Assembly (NCBI RefSeq): GCF_002288525.1
Contig: NZ_CP023067.1
Coordinates: forward strand, 496,001 to 560,000
Length of the DNA stretch: 64,000 nt
Direction of reading: 5' to 3'
DNA from: Sinorhizobium sojae CCBAU 05684
GTDB lineage: Bacteria > Pseudomonadota > Alphaproteobacteria > Rhizobiales > Rhizobiaceae
The stretch's first letter is position 1; the number at the start of each line of letters is the position of its first letter. This document shows positions 55,382 to 64,000 of this stretch, in pieces. A program made the position numbers and the translations under genes. The notes under the pieces are model-generated. The model was not told the DNA's origin and did not search any database. It saw only the letters and a program-made list of their open reading frames with translations.

Positions 55382-58300
55382 ATGAAGTTCACCAAGCTTC
55401 GCCTGCTCGGCTTTAAATCCTTCGTCGAACCGACGGAATTCATCATCGAGCGGGGCTTGACCGGCGTCGTCGGTCCGAATGGCTGCGGCAAGTCGAATCT
55501 CGTCGAGGCGCTGCGCTGGGTCATGGGGGAGAACTCCTACAAGAACATGCGCGCCTCCGGCATGGACGACGTGATCTTTTCCGGGTCGGGCAGCCGCCCG
55601 GCGCGCAACACGGCGGAGGTGGGCCTTTACCTCGACAATGGCGACCGCACCGCCCCGGCGGCCTTCAACGACAGCGACGAAATCCAGGTGACGCGCCGTA
55701 TCGAGCGCGAGCAGGGCTCGGTCTACCGCATCAATGGCAAGGAGGCGCGCGCCAAGGACGTGCAATTGCTCTTCGCCGACGCCTCGACCGGGGCCCGCTC
55801 GCCATCGATGGTCGGGCAGGGCCGGATCGGCGAACTGATCGCCGCCAAGCCGCAGGCGCGTCGGCAATTGCTTGAAGAGGCGGCTGGGATTTCCGGCCTG
55901 CATTCGCGCCGCCACGAGGCGGAACTCAGACTGAAGGCGGCGGAAACCAACCTGGAACGGCTCGACGACGTCACCTCGCAGCTTGAAAGCCAGATCGAGA
56001 GCCTGAAGCGTCAGTCGCGCCAGGCCAACCGCTTCAAGATGCTGTCGGCGGAAATCCGCCGCCATGAGGCGATCCTTTTCCATATCCGCTGGGTGCAGGC
56101 GAAGGAAGCCGAGGCCGAGGCTACGAGCCAGCTGAACCAGGCCACCGCGCTCGTCGCCGAGAAGGCGCAGGCGCAGATGACGGCCGCCAAAGACCAGGCG
56201 ATCGCAAGCCTCAAGCTGCCGGAACTGCGCGAGAACGAGGCGAAGCTCGCGGCGGCACTTCAGCGCCTGCAGATTGCCCGCGCTCAACTCGAGGAAGATG
56301 CGGGCCGCATCCTGCGCCGTCGCGACGAATTGCAGCGGCGGTTGGCGCAGCTTGCGGAAGACATCGCCCGCGAGGAGCGTCTCATCGCCGACAACGCCGG
56401 CATCCTGACCCGCCTCGACGAGGAGGAGGCAGAACTGAGGGATGTCCTGGCGGAGGCGGATGACCGCGCCGTTGAGGCCCGCGAGAGGCTCGAGGCGGCA
56501 AACGAGACGCTTGTCGAAAGCGAAGCCGATCTCGCTCGGCTGACGGCCGAGCGCGCCGAGGCGCAGGCCGCGCGAAACCACATCGAGCGGACGCTGCGGG
56601 ATCTGTCGGAGCGGCAGACACGCCTTGGCCGCCAGCTCTCCGATCAGGCCCGAGACCTCGATGAAATCGACCGCCAGATGGCCGCACTTCCGGACCCGCA
56701 CGAGAAACGGGGACAGGTCGAGGTCGCGGAGGCGGCCCTGGAAGAGGCCGAAGCGACGGCCATAGCCGTCGAAGAGGGGCTTGCCGAGGCGCGCGGTAGC
56801 GAAGCCGCTGCCCGCCTGCCGGTCGACCAGGCGCGTGCACGGCTGAACGGCATCGAGACCGAGGCGCGCACGATCCTGCGGATGCTGGAGGCCGCGGGCG
56901 CCAGCACCTATCCGGCCGTGGTCGAGGAGATGAAGGTCGACAGGGGCTTTGAGACGGCGCTTGGCGCAGCGCTCGGCGACGACCTCGATTCACCCTTGGT
57001 TCACACTGCGCCCTCCCATTGGCGCATGCCCGGCGATCATGCCTCTGATCCCGCTCTGCCGGATGGCGTTCCGGCATTGATGAATTACGTTCACGCGCCG
57101 GAGACGCTCGACCGGAGGCTACGCCAGATCGGTATCGTTGAGGACGAGGTCGAGGCGGAACGCTTGCTGCCGCTCCTCAGGGCCGGCCAGCGGCTGGTGA
57201 CGAAACAAGGTGCGGTTTGGCGTTGGGATGGCCACGTCACCGGCTCCGAGGCGCCAAGTGCCGCGGCGTTGCGGCTTGCGCAGAAGAATCGCCTGGCGGA
57301 GCTCGAGGGCGAAGCGGAAGATGCTGCCGAGGCGCTGCGGCAAGCGGAGACGGAGCTTGCCGCCGCCGGACAGCGCATCCGCGCCGAGGACGAGCGGCTG
57401 CGGCTTTCGCGCGATGCGCAGCGCATGATGGCCCGGCAATTGGGCGAGGCGCGCGATGCACTCGCCGCCGCCGAGCGCGCCTCCGGCGATCTCGCCCGCC
57501 GTCGCGCGGTACTCGCCGAAACCAAGCTGCAGCTGGAGGTGCAGATCGAGGAAGTAGCCGAGCAGGTCGAAGCGGCGAAGGAAACCCTTGCCGAGGCGCC
57601 CGACCTTTCCGAGCTCGACCTCCGATTGCGCACCCGGATGGCCGAGGTCGCCGCAGATCGCGCCGCCGTTGCGGAGGCGCGGGCGGCCCATGACGGACTC
57701 GCCCGCGAAAACGAGGCACGGACGCGGCGGCTTGCCGCGATCGCTGGAGAGCGCGAGACTTGGCGGGCGAGGGCCGCGAGCGCCGACGAGCACATTGCTA
57801 CGCTGCGCGAACGCGAAGCGGAGGCGCGCGAAGAGGTTGAGGAGCTCGTCGACGCCCCCGACGAGTTCGAAGACAAGCGCCGCGCTCTGATGAACGAATT
57901 GCAGAAGGCCGAGACGGCGCGGCGCCAGGCGGCCGATATTCTCGCCGAGGCGGAGAGCCGCCAGCGCGAGGCCGACCGCATCGCCGCGACCGCGCTCTCG
58001 GAGCTGGCCGAAGCGCGCGAGAAGCGCGGCCGGGCCGAAGAGCGGCTCGTCTCGGCACGCGAACGGCGCGTCGAGATCGAGGCCCGCATCCTGGAGGCGC
58101 TATCCTGCGCTCCGCACGAGGTCCTGCGCCTGACGGGCCTTGCGGCAGACGAGATGCTGCCGGACATGCGCGCGGTCGAGCGGGAACTCGAGCGGCTGAA
58201 GATCGAGCGCGAGCGGCTCGGCGCCGTCAACCTGCGGGCCGACGAGGAACAGAAGGAGCTCGCCGAGCGGCTGGCGGCGCTGCTCAAGGAGCGGGACGAC

Positions 58301-58843
58301 GTCATCGAGGCGATCCGGAAGCTCCGAAGCGCCATCCAGAACCTCAATCGCGAGGGCCGCGAACGGCTGATCGCCGCTTTCGACGTGGTCAATGCGCAGT
58401 TCCAGCGGCTCTTCACCCATCTCTTCGGCGGCGGTACGGCCGAGCTGCAACTGATCGAGAGCGACGATCCGCTGGAGGCGGGCCTTGAGATCCTCGCCCG
58501 CCCGCCGGGCAAGAAGCCGCAGACGATGACGCTGCTTTCCGGCGGTGAACAGGCCCTGACCGCGATGGCGCTGATTTTCGCCGTCTTCCTTACCAATCCG
58601 GCGCCGATCTGCGTGCTGGACGAGGTGGATGCGCCGCTCGACGACCACAATGTCGAGCGCTATTGCAACCTGATGGACGAGATGGCCGCCTCGACCGAGA
58701 CGCGCTTCGTTATCATCACCCACAATCCCATTACCATGGCGCGCATGAACCGCCTGTTCGGCGTCACCATGGCGGAGCAGGGTGTGTCCCAGCTCGTCTC
58801 GGTCGACCTCCCGACGGCCGAACGCATGCGCGAAGCAGTCTGA
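55382..58843 (+). CDS. smc: Chromosome segregation protein SMC
   Basis: SMC compacts and aligns newly replicated DNA. The 1153-residue protein begins with the ATPase head (Walker A GPNGCGKSN near 32), continues through a coiled coil (about 165-490), a hinge (about 500-640, containing DRGFETALGAALGDDLDSPL quoted in part) and a return coiled coil (about 650-1000). It ends with the C-terminal head holding the signature LLSGGEQALTAMAL near 1060 and Walker B CVLDEVDAPLDDHN near 1085. ATG 55382 starts MKFTKLRLLGFKSF, as expected. No scpA or scpB is in the window. Confidence 0.97.
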   Translation: MKFTKLRLLGFKSFVEPTEFIIERGLTGVVGPNGCGKSNLVEALRWVMGENSYKNMRASGMDDVIFSGSGSRPARNTAEVGLYLDNGDRTAPAAFNDSDEIQVTRRIEREQGSVYRINGKEARAKDVQLLFADASTGARSPSMVGQGRIGELIAAKPQARRQLLEEAAGISGLHSRRHEAELRLKAAETNLERLDDVTSQLESQIESLKRQSRQANRFKMLSAEIRRHEAILFHIRWVQAKEAEAEATSQLNQATALVAEKAQAQMTAAKDQAIASLKLPELRENEAKLAAALQRLQIARAQLEEDAGRILRRRDELQRRLAQLAEDIAREERLIADNAGILTRLDEEEAELRDVLAEADDRAVEARERLEAANETLVESEADLARLTAERAEAQAARNHIERTLRDLSERQTRLGRQLSDQARDLDEIDRQMAALPDPHEKRGQVEVAEAALEEAEATAIAVEEGLAEARGSEAAARLPVDQARARLNGIETEARTILRMLEAAGASTYPAVVEEMKVDRGFETALGAALGDDLDSPLVHTAPSHWRMPGDHASDPALPDGVPALMNYVHAPETLDRRLRQIGIVEDEVEAERLLPLLRAGQRLVTKQGAVWRWDGHVTGSEAPSAAALRLAQKNRLAELEGEAEDAAEALRQAETELAAAGQRIRAEDERLRLSRDAQRMMARQLGEARDALAAAERASGDLARRRAVLAETKLQLEVQIEEVAEQVEAAKETLAEAPDLSELDLRLRTRMAEVAADRAAVAEARAAHDGLARENEARTRRLAAIAGERETWRARAASADEHIATLREREAEAREEVEELVDAPDEFEDKRRALMNELQKAETARRQAADILAEAESRQREADRIAATALSELAEAREKRGRAEERLVSARERRVEIEARILEALSCAPHEVLRLTGLAADEMLPDMRAVERELERLKIERERLGAVNLRADEEQKELAERLAALLKERDDVIEAIRKLRSAIQNLNREGRERLIAAFDVVNAQFQRLFTHLFGGGTAELQLIESDDPLEAGLEILARPPGKKPQTMTLLSGGEQALTAMALIFAVFLTNPAPICVLDEVDAPLDDHNVERYCNLMDEMAASTETRFVIITHNPITMARMNRLFGVTMAEQGVSQLVSVDLPTAERMREAV

Positions 58844-58982
58844 CAGGTCCTCCTTCCAGTTTCGGGGGCAGGTCCCACCGCAATTTTGATGCACCGCAGC
58901 AAAAAACTTGGCCGAGTGCATTTTCAGCCCGAAACATATACTGTAAATCGTCATCAGAGCTGCTTCTGGGTGGAGAACAGGC

Positions 58983-61673
58983 ATGACGAAGTGGGTTTAC
59001 ACCTTCGGTGGCGGAAAGGCCGAAGGCCATGCCGGAGACCGCGACAGGCTTGGCGGTAAGGGCGCCAACCTGGCGGAGATGTGCAATCTCGGCCTTCCCG
59101 TCCCGCCGGGGCTCACCATCATCACCGATGCCTGCAACAGCTATCTGGCAAACGGCCGAACCATGCCCGAGGGCTTGCGCGACCAGGTGCGCGAGGGCAT
59201 CTCCCGGATGGAGGAAGTCACCGGCCGCCTGTTCGGCGATACGACCCGCCCCTTGCTTCTTTCCGTCCGTTCGGGGGCGCGCGCCTCCATGCCCGGCATG
59301 ATGGACACGGTCCTCAATCTCGGGCTCAACGATCAGTCGGTGCATGCGCTTGGCCACGATGCCGGCGATGCGCGCTTCGCCTGGGACAGTTACCGCCGCT
59401 TCATCCAGATGTATGGCGATGTCGTCCTGGGCGTCGACCACGACGTCTTCGAGGAAATCCTGGAAGAAGAGAAGGCGCGTCTCGGGCACGAGCAGGATAC
59501 GGAGCTCTCCGCCGTCGAATGGCAGCACGTGATTGCCCGCTACAAGGAAGCGGTCGAGGAGGTGCTCGGCGCGCCCTTTCCGCAGGACCCGGAGGTTCAG
59601 CTCTGGGGCGCGATCGGCGCGGTCTTCTCGAGCTGGATGAACCCGCGCGCGATCACCTACCGCCATCTCCACGGCATCCCTTCGAGTTGGGGCACAGCGG
59701 TGAATATTCAGGCGATGGTCTTCGGCAATCTCGGCAATTCGTCGGCGACCGGCGTCGCCTTCACGCGAAATCCCTCGACCGGCGAGAAGGAGCTCTACGG
59801 CGAATTCCTCGTCAATGCCCAGGGCGAGGACGTCGTTGCGGGCATTCGCACGCCGCAAAACATCACCGAGCCGGCGCGCATCGCTTCCGGCTCCGACCGG
59901 CCGTCGCTTGAGAAGCTGATGCCCGAGGCCTTCGCCGAGTTCGAGCAGATCTGCACCGCGCTCGAGCGGCATTACCGCGACATGCAGGATCTGGAGTTCA
60001 CCATCGAGCGTAGCAAGCTCTGGATGCTGCAGACTCGCTCCGGCAAGCGGACGGCCAAGGCGGCGCTGAAGATCGCCGTCGACATGGCGGAAGAGGGGTT
60101 GATTTCGAAGGAGGTGGCGGTGACGCGCATCGATCCCGCCTCGCTCGACCAGCTTCTGCACCCGACCATCGATCCGCATGCGCGCCGCGACGTTATCGGA
60201 TCCGGCCTGCCGGCCTCGCCAGGTGCGGCGACCGGCGAGATCGTCTTCAACTCGGAGGAGGCGGTCCAGGCGGTCAAGGAAGGCCGCAAGGTCATCCTGG
60301 TGCGCGTCGAGACGAGTCCGGAGGACATCCACGGCATGCACGCGGCTGAAGGCATCCTGACGACGCGCGGCGGCATGACGAGCCACGCGGCGGTCGTCGC
60401 GCGCGGCATGGGCACCCCTTGCGTCTCCGGCGCCGGCAGCATCCGTGTCGACTACCGCAGCGAGACGCTGATCGCGGCGAGCGTGATGCTGAAGAAGGGC
60501 GATGTCATCACCGTCGACGGATCGTCCGGTCAGGTGCTGAAGGGCGAAATCCCGATGCTCCAGCCGGAATTGTCGGGCGATTTCGGCAAGATCATGGAAT
60601 GGGCCGACCAAAGCCGCCGGATGACGGTGCGCACCAATGCGGAGACGCCGGCCGACGCACGCGCCGCCCGCTCCTTCGGCGCCGAAGGCATCGGCCTCTG
60701 CCGCACCGAACACATGTTCTTCGAGGACGACCGCATCAATGTGATGCGCGAGATGATCCTCGCCGAGGACGAGGACGGCCGGCGCGCGGCGCTCGCAAAA
60801 CTGCTGCCGATGCAGCGCTCCGACTTCGCCGAACTCTTCTCGATCATGCACGGACTGCCGGTGACGATCCGCCTGCTCGACCCGCCGCTGCACGAGTTCC
60901 TGCCGAAGACGGACGCGGAAATCGACGAGGTCGCAAACGTTCTGTCGCTCGATCCCGCGCATTTGCGCCAGCGCGTCGAAGCGCTGCATGAATTCAACCC
61001 AATGCTCGGTCACCGCGGTTGCCGCCTTGCGATCTCCCATCCGGAGATCGCCGAAATGCAGGCCCGCGCCATCTTTGAAGCCGCGGTCGAGGCCGGCCGG
61101 CAGACGGGCGCGCCGGTCGTCCCCGAGATCATGGTGCCGCTTGTCGGGCTGCGCACCGAGCTCGATTACGTCAAGGATCGGATCGACGCCATCGCCAAGG
61201 AGGTGATCGGCGAGGCGGGCATGAAGATAGACTATCTGGTCGGCACGATGATCGAGTTGCCGCGAGCGGCACTCAGCGCCGCTACGATCGCCGAGTCGGC
61301 GGACTTCTTTTCCTTCGGCACCAACGACTTGACGCAGACCACTTTTGGTATCTCGCGCGACGATGCGGCCATGTTCCTCGCCACCTACCAGCAGAAAGGC
61401 ATTATCGAGCAGGATCCGTTCGTATCGCTCGACTTCGAGGGCGTCGGCGAGTTGATAAAGATCGCCGCGGAGCGCGGCCGCCGGACCAAGAACGGTCTGA
61501 AGCTCGGCATCTGCGGCGAGCACGGCGGCGATCCCGCCTCGATCCGCTTCTGCGAAGAGACCGGCCTTGACTACGTCTCCTGCTCCCCCTTCCGCGTGCC
61601 GATCGCGCGGCTGGCCGCGGCACAGGCGGCAATCAACGGCAATGGTCAGGTGGAGGCGATGGCCGCGAGTTGA
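58983..61673 (+). CDS. ppdK: Pyruvate, phosphate dikinase
   Basis: PpdK interconverts pyruvate, ATP and phosphate with PEP, AMP and pyrophosphate. The 896-residue enzyme starts MTKWVYTFGGGKAEG. Its ATP-grasp domain includes GGKGANLAEM near 21 and VRSGARASMPGMMDTVLNLG (90-110). The swivelling phospho-His domain has GGMTSHAAVVARGMGTPCVSGAG near 460, with the phosphorylated His, and the C-terminal PEP barrel has LCRTEHMFF near 575 and GICGEHGGDP with the catalytic Cys near 840. It lies 139 bp after smc. Confidence 0.97.
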   Translation: MTKWVYTFGGGKAEGHAGDRDRLGGKGANLAEMCNLGLPVPPGLTIITDACNSYLANGRTMPEGLRDQVREGISRMEEVTGRLFGDTTRPLLLSVRSGARASMPGMMDTVLNLGLNDQSVHALGHDAGDARFAWDSYRRFIQMYGDVVLGVDHDVFEEILEEEKARLGHEQDTELSAVEWQHVIARYKEAVEEVLGAPFPQDPEVQLWGAIGAVFSSWMNPRAITYRHLHGIPSSWGTAVNIQAMVFGNLGNSSATGVAFTRNPSTGEKELYGEFLVNAQGEDVVAGIRTPQNITEPARIASGSDRPSLEKLMPEAFAEFEQICTALERHYRDMQDLEFTIERSKLWMLQTRSGKRTAKAALKIAVDMAEEGLISKEVAVTRIDPASLDQLLHPTIDPHARRDVIGSGLPASPGAATGEIVFNSEEAVQAVKEGRKVILVRVETSPEDIHGMHAAEGILTTRGGMTSHAAVVARGMGTPCVSGAGSIRVDYRSETLIAASVMLKKGDVITVDGSSGQVLKGEIPMLQPELSGDFGKIMEWADQSRRMTVRTNAETPADARAARSFGAEGIGLCRTEHMFFEDDRINVMREMILAEDEDGRRAALAKLLPMQRSDFAELFSIMHGLPVTIRLLDPPLHEFLPKTDAEIDEVANVLSLDPAHLRQRVEALHEFNPMLGHRGCRLAISHPEIAEMQARAIFEAAVEAGRQTGAPVVPEIMVPLVGLRTELDYVKDRIDAIAKEVIGEAGMKIDYLVGTMIELPRAALSAATIAESADFFSFGTNDLTQTTFGISRDDAAMFLATYQQKGIIEQDPFVSLDFEGVGELIKIAAERGRRTKNGLKLGICGEHGGDPASIRFCEETGLDYVSCSPFRVPIARLAAAQAAINGNGQVEAMAAS

Positions 61674-61684
61674 CGGCTGTCGGA

Positions 61685-61960
61685 TTACGGGTTCTGCCTG
61701 ACGATCACCCGCCGCTCGACGACGACCGGGCGGTCCCAGCCCCAGAGCATTGCATCGCTTCTATAACGGAAGGCGCGCGCTTCGGCGCGGCGGTCGAGCT
61801 CGATGCGCTGCAGGCAGGCGGCAAAGGCATCCGTGCCGCGGCGGAAGCCGTAGGAATCGCAGGTGCGTTCGTCACGCGCCCGCCGCTCTTCGGGAGTGAC
61901 TGTCTGGCAGGCGGCAAGCAGGAGGCCCGCGGCGGCAAGCCTAAGCGCCCTTGTCATCAT
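61685..61960 (-). CDS. Small hypothetical lipoprotein
   Basis: A 91-residue protein (ATG 61960 or 61957) with a lipoprotein signal, LAAAGLLLAAC (Cys at about 17). The mature part is Arg-rich with two more Cys: RTCDSYGFRRGTDAFAACLQR, then ending VVVERRVIVRQNP. Similar short lipoproteins with the CDSYGFxxGTxxFAxC pattern are common in rhizobia; function is unknown. It converges with ppdK, 11 bp apart. Confidence 0.78.
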   Translation of the reverse strand: MMTRALRLAAAGLLLAACQTVTPEERRARDERTCDSYGFRRGTDAFAACLQRIELDRRAEARAFRYRSDAMLWGWDRPVVVERRVIVRQNP

Positions 61961-62147
61961 AGTCGTCGTCTCCGCCGACAGTGCGGCCGGCCAATCTCGC
62001 GTCTACCCTACCAGACAGGGAACGCCGACCCACTGCCCGCTGTCGAACAGGAGCGCCGTCTTCGCGCGGGCCACGGAGTCCGCCGGGGCGCGTTCAATCT
62101 CTGCGCCATCATGCGCCCGCGGCGCGTGAGCGGTCAATCTGCGCGAA

Positions 62148-62537
62148 TCAAATCCGCTCGAGCACGCCGACAAAGGCTTCGGCGAAGTTCTTGAGACCGG
62201 CGGTCCGTTCCCCCGGCTGCTCCGCGCGAACCGTGCTTCCGTCCGCGTCGAGACAGACGAAAAGGATCGCCGGGGGTTTGTCTCCGTCGGCGCCGAGACG
62301 CAGGACGGCGATGCTCAGGCAATCATCGACGAGGCCCGAGGCGGGAAGCGCAAAGAGGAACTCGCCGCCAACGTCCTTGGCGACCGTGCGGACGAAACCA
62401 TCGAAATCGTTCTTGTCGCCGGAGAAGCGATCAAGCGAAAGCTCGAGCTCGAGCAGCGCCATGGGAATAGCCGCTTCAGCGGTCTGGGGCGCGGCGACGG
62501 GGCGGGTGATCTCCATGCTTGTCTCCGATGCGGCCAT
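62148..62537 (-). CDS. Hypothetical cytosolic protein
   Basis: A 129-residue acidic protein without signal peptide or membrane segment. It contains ALLELELSLDRFSGDKNDFDGFVRTVAKDVG (quoted in part) and LVDDCLSIAVLRLGADGDKPPAILFVCLDADGS (in part), then NFAEAFVGVLERI. I do not recognise the family. The codon use fits the genome, which supports a real gene. Confidence 0.65.
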   Translation of the reverse strand: MAASETSMEITRPVAAPQTAEAAIPMALLELELSLDRFSGDKNDFDGFVRTVAKDVGGEFLFALPASGLVDDCLSIAVLRLGADGDKPPAILFVCLDADGSTVRAEQPGERTAGLKNFAEAFVGVLERI

Positions 62538-62785
62538 GATGTCTCTCCGTGCATTGCCGCGCCGTTCGGCAGGCGCTGGCCGTCGCCTCCAGGTCTCGCT
62601 TCCCGGCGAAGAATGCCGCCGGTACAGAGTCTCGTAAATAACTGGTTAACGAGAATGGCGAATTTGCGGCAGTGGCACAACTACAGCGCTCACACTCCGT
62701 CAAGCGCGCGCCAAACCGGTTTCCAGTGCAACGCCCATCGGTTAAGAAGACGGGTCTGTTCCGTTGCTGGGAATGATTCCGTTTC

Positions 62786-63697
62786 ATGGTTGTTCGCTAC
62801 GAGCGTCCCTATTCCTATGCCGCCCATTGGGGGCGCCGGCTTGCCCGCATAGGTTTTCTCGTCTTCATACTTTCGCTTGCCGCGCATCGCTTCGGCCCGC
62901 TGACGACGCCGCATTTTCTCGCCCTGGCATTCGCCGCCGCCGCCTGGGCCGCCGTCAGCGTGCTGCTCGCGGCGGTCGGGCTCGCGCGCCTGTGGCAGGT
63001 GGCGGCAGTGGGCGGCAAGGCGTCCGTTTCAGCGCTCATTTATGCGGCGCTTCCGCTTGCATTCTTTGGGTATGGCGCTGCGCAGTACCTGATGCGCCCC
63101 GCGATCTATGATATCAGCACCGATACGGTGATGCCGCCGCCATGGATCGAGGCACCCCAGGCCGAGGAGAATTGGCTGAAGCGCAATCCAATCGTGACGC
63201 CCGAAGACCGGGAGGCGCAGATCGTCGCCTATCCCGGGCTCACCGGCCGGCGATACGAGGGTGCTCTCGACCGGGTGTTCCAGGGCGTACGCAAGGTGAT
63301 CGACGAAACGCGCATAAGCCCCACCGCCGAGCTAGGGGTCGAAAACGCGCGGGCGGACCTCGAGGATCTGGCCGTCCGCCCGGACGCCGGCGTGGACACA
63401 AGCACGGATCCGCAAGTCATTCCGGTTCCGGCCGTGCGGCCGGCCCCACTAGGCGTGGATGGCGGCGTACCGGGGCGGCGCCCCGGCGATGTGGTGCTGC
63501 AGGGAGAGTGGCGCACTTTGGCCGTCGGCTTCCGCTTCGACGTGCTGGTCCGCCTGCGCGAGGAGGCGGAGACCACATTCGTCGACCTGCGCGTCGCCTC
63601 GCGCTATGGTCCGCACGACCTCGGCATGGGTGCCGCCTTCGCCGAGGAGTTCCTGCGCGCGCTCGATGCCGAACTCCTGGGGATTGCGGGGGATTAA
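62786..63697 (+). CDS. DUF1499 family membrane protein
   Basis: The 303-residue protein has three N-terminal membrane helices (about 20-40, 48-72, 85-103). The DUF1499 domain follows (about 120-300), beginning DISTDTVMPPPW and ending LRVASRYGPHDLGMGAAFAEEFLRAL (quoted in part). Function is unknown. A Pro/Val/Asp-rich insert lies near 200-235. The 248-bp upstream gap shows nothing else. Confidence 0.85.
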   Translation: MVVRYERPYSYAAHWGRRLARIGFLVFILSLAAHRFGPLTTPHFLALAFAAAAWAAVSVLLAAVGLARLWQVAAVGGKASVSALIYAALPLAFFGYGAAQYLMRPAIYDISTDTVMPPPWIEAPQAEENWLKRNPIVTPEDREAQIVAYPGLTGRRYEGALDRVFQGVRKVIDETRISPTAELGVENARADLEDLAVRPDAGVDTSTDPQVIPVPAVRPAPLGVDGGVPGRRPGDVVLQGEWRTLAVGFRFDVLVRLREEAETTFVDLRVASRYGPHDLGMGAAFAEEFLRALDAELLGIAGD

Positions 63698-63772
63698 CAG
63701 CCTGGTGGCACCCTATTTAGCCGCTTGTTGCCCTGCCTCGGCAAAGGAATAGGCCAGCACAAGCAGAGGGCC

Positions 63773-64000
63773 TCACGTCAGCCGATATTCCCCATACAGC
63801 GAGGGCGGGCCTTCGGTTTCGATGCGGCCGTGCTCTATCAGGTCCTCGATATGGGCGAGCACCGAAAGTGCCGCCGCGCCGTGCAGGCGGGGATCGGTCG
63901 AAGCGTAGATCACCTTCACCATGTCCGGGATCGTCCGGTCGCCGGCGCGCAGCCGTTCGAGGACGGCGCGCTCGCGCATCTTCCTGTGCGCCTTCAACGC
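63773..64000 (-). CDS. C-terminal part of a metallo-beta-lactamase-fold hydrolase (LACTB2-like)
   Basis: Only the last 75 or so residues are inside the window; the gene continues past the right edge. The piece reads HRKMRERAVLERLRAGDRTIPDMVKVIYA (in part), then LHGAAALSVLAHIEDLIEHGRIE, which is the C-terminal winged-helix tail found after the MBL domain in LACTB2-type proteins. The zinc motifs would lie outside the window. Confidence 0.75.
   Translation of the reverse strand, partial: ALKAHRKMRERAVLERLRAGDRTIPDMVKVIYASTDPRLHGAAALSVLAHIEDLIEHGRIETEGPPSLYGEYRLT

Noticed and set aside
57091-58650. A 519-codon Ser/Arg/Ala-rich frame antisense to smc
   Set aside because: The composition is typical of antisense translation of a high-GC coiled-coil gene; no motif or ribosome-binding site is convincing.
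58764-61523. A 919-codon minus-strand open frame across ppdK
   Set aside because: It is antisense to a full-length, motif-complete ppdK and its translation is His/Asp/Arg-rich without domains. High GC3 removes stops from the opposite strand.

Overview
The window is ordinary chromosome from an alphaproteobacterium of the order Rhizobiales, most likely Sinorhizobium/Ensifer. The evidence is high GC with strong GC3 bias, a CcrM GANTC methyltransferase, an IalB-family protein, a BioMNY biotin ECF transporter, rhizobial intergenic mosaic repeats, and a gene order (fabI-aroC-ribB-ctaCDB..GE-ispH-thrB-rnhA, then thrC-M16 protease, ccrM-mutY-dsbA-smc-ppdK) that I recall from Sinorhizobium chromosomes. 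I did no database search. No rRNA, tRNA, CRISPR array, prophage or insertion sequence was recognised.

Layout. 1-6.9 kb: a deacetylase-family gene cut by the left edge, then acyl-CoA-type genes (MDR reductase, hotdog thioesterase, thiolase, AMP-forming acyl-CoA ligase) joined to bioY-bioN-bioM. 7-15 kb: YcaQ-like glycosylase, tldD, a SPOR-tailed DD-carboxypeptidase, a polysaccharide deacetylase, pdxH, a lipoprotein and a CbpA-like J protein. 15-20 kb: fabI, a histidine phosphatase, a DUF1344 protein, aroC, a ribB whose RibA-like half lacks zinc ligands, and an ialB-like gene. 20.6-30.3 kb: the aa3 cytochrome c oxidase cluster (ctaC, ctaD, ctaB, a small membrane protein, ctaG, ctaE, DUF983, SURF1), followed by a DUF1304 gene, ispH, thrB and rnhA. 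30.5-42.7 kb: a one-cysteine peroxiredoxin, an orphan DsbD-alpha protein, yqgE, a membrane PAS-GGDEF-EAL protein coupled to a GNAT, an M16 peptidase, thrC, a lipoprotein, a Liv-type binding protein and a HAD phosphatase.

43-49 kb is the most accessory-looking part. It holds a TetR-controlled SDR/MDR/alpha-beta-hydrolase cluster (the hydrolase is frameshifted), a lone GntR regulator, and an ArsR regulator divergent from a NIPSNAP-monooxygenase pair. 49-62 kb is conserved core again (ccrM, mutY, a DciA-like gene, a DsbA-like lipoprotein, smc, ppdK) with one orphan RTX protein beside ccrM. The right end has small hypotheticals, a DUF1499 protein and the C-terminus of a metallo-beta-lactamase-fold protein.

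The most interesting signals are regulatory or concern residues. They are: a perfect FixK/FNR-type box in the ctaC leader; twin palindromic operators between the TetR and SDR genes; CtrA-like boxes before ccrM; a thiolase lacking its second catalytic cysteine inside a biotin-uptake operon; loss of all three zinc ligands in the RibA-like domain; and palindromic repeats concentrated at convergent gene junctions.
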